Part shown: piece after piece, positions 63,682 through 64,000 of the stretch | How the letters are laid out: each line of letters opens with the position of its first letter | How positions within the stretch are numbered: position 1 is the stretch's first letter | DNA from: Kaistia defluvii | GTDB lineage: Bacteria; Pseudomonadota; Alphaproteobacteria; Rhizobiales; Kaistiaceae | DNA: 64,000 nucleotides | Reading direction: 5' to 3' | Assembly (NCBI RefSeq): GCF_026343955.1 | Contig: NZ_JAPKNI010000007.1 | Coordinates: 62,001-126,000 of the forward strand | Translations under genes and position numbers: made by a program | The notes under the pieces: model-generated | What the model was told of the DNA's origin: nothing | Seen by the model: only the letters and a program-made list of their open reading frames with translations | Databases searched by the model: none

Positions 63682-64000
63682 TCAGCCGGCGGCCGCTTCG
63701 TGCCGCCGGCTCATGACCAGCAGTCCAACGAACACCAGCAGTGACACGACATGGAAGGAAACGATCAGCCAGTCGAAGCCGAACGTGTCGGCGAACACCG
63801 TGTGCATCGCCACTTCGAACATCGCGATATAGACCCAGATCACATTGCCCCAGGCGACCCGCATCCACAGGCCCACGGCCGCGACGAGGTCGACGACGGC
63901 GAGGTTGATGGTGACGAACCTCCACTGGTTCGACATCGTCTCCAGGCTCCAGCCATCATCCTGGAACACGCCGGCGATATAGAGCCAGTGCCGCAGCCCG
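63682..64000 (-). CDS. DUF6163-type membrane protein (partial, 5' end outside the window)
   Basis: The reading frame is open to the right edge and still coding there (LRHWLYIAGVFQDDGWSLETM), so the protein begins beyond 64000; 105 codons plus stop are visible. Three hydrophobic segments: FVTINLAVVDLVAAVGLWM, VIWVYIAMFEVAMHTVF and LIVSFHVVSLLVFVGLLVM. This matches a small alphaproteobacterial membrane family (DUF6163) of unknown function, often near ldtR. Confidence 0.8.
   Translation of the reverse strand, partial: GLRHWLYIAGVFQDDGWSLETMSNQWRFVTINLAVVDLVAAVGLWMRVAWGNVIWVYIAMFEVAMHTVFADTFGFDWLIVSFHVVSLLVFVGLLVMSRRHEAAAG

Overview
The window reads as a high-GC alphaproteobacterial chromosome, most likely of the order Hyphomicrobiales (Rhizobiales). 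The reasons are the complete aapJQMP general amino-acid ABC transporter, the order plsX-fabH-ihfA-MerR, the block glyA-nrdR-ribD-ribE-ribH-nusB-thiL with hppA nearby, DUF2842 and DUF6163 proteins, and a MarR regulator of the LdtR type beside an L,D-transpeptidase. A Kaistia-like organism is a guess only. I see no insertion sequence, prophage, integrase, CRISPR array, rRNA or replication origin. One tRNA (Pro, GGG) is present.

Layout. 0-8 kb: the 3' end of an unknown gene, a small exported protein, a membrane acyltransferase, a photolyase, a sulfur/translation-quality group (cysteine synthase, AlaX-type tRNA editing protein, mercaptopyruvate sulfurtransferase, MOSC protein) and an OmpA-like envelope protein. 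8-12.5 kb: aapP-aapM-aapQ-aapJ, transcribed leftward, divergent from a cystathionine beta-lyase. 14-18 kb: a leftward GT39 - PAP2 - GT2 - LAB_N operon that looks like lipid A remodelling with a polyprenyl-phosphate sugar donor, then a DUF2339 giant membrane protein. 21-27 kb: LPS inner-core heptose genes waaF, hldD, gmhB, hldE, an AGE-family isomerase and waaC. 27-30 kb: an M24 peptidase, heme A synthase and a DUF2842 protein. 30-41 kb: exopolysaccharide genes (deacetylase, CelD-type acetyltransferase, Wzz/BY-kinase-like protein, Wza-like lipoprotein, GT4, polyprenyl glycosylphosphotransferase, ligase/polymerase) interrupted by a VOC/AraC pair.

41-46 kb is the most accessory-looking part: a decayed Gfo/Idh/MocA oxidoreductase behind a Nudix gene, a gene-poor lower-GC stretch, then LysE / TetR / MFS next to tRNA-Pro. 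46-54 kb: housekeeping (MerR regulator, ihfA, fabH, plsX, DUF177, a cytochrome bc1 chaperone, bamE, hppA). 54-64 kb: an MFS transporter, thiL, nusB, ribH, ribE, ribD, nrdR, glyA, an L,D-transpeptidase, its probable regulator LdtR, and a DUF6163 protein cut by the right edge.

The main theme is the cell envelope: lipid A modification, core heptose, capsule/EPS, BamE, an OmpA-like protein and L,D-crosslinking. The observations I rate highest are a RibD whose deaminase domain has lost its zinc cysteines, a truncated oxidoreductase with a tandemly duplicated catalytic motif lying in frame behind the Nudix gene, a Wzz protein whose fused tyrosine-kinase domain has lost its P-loop, and a perfect hairpin that buries the ribosome-binding site of a proline-rich repeat protein.
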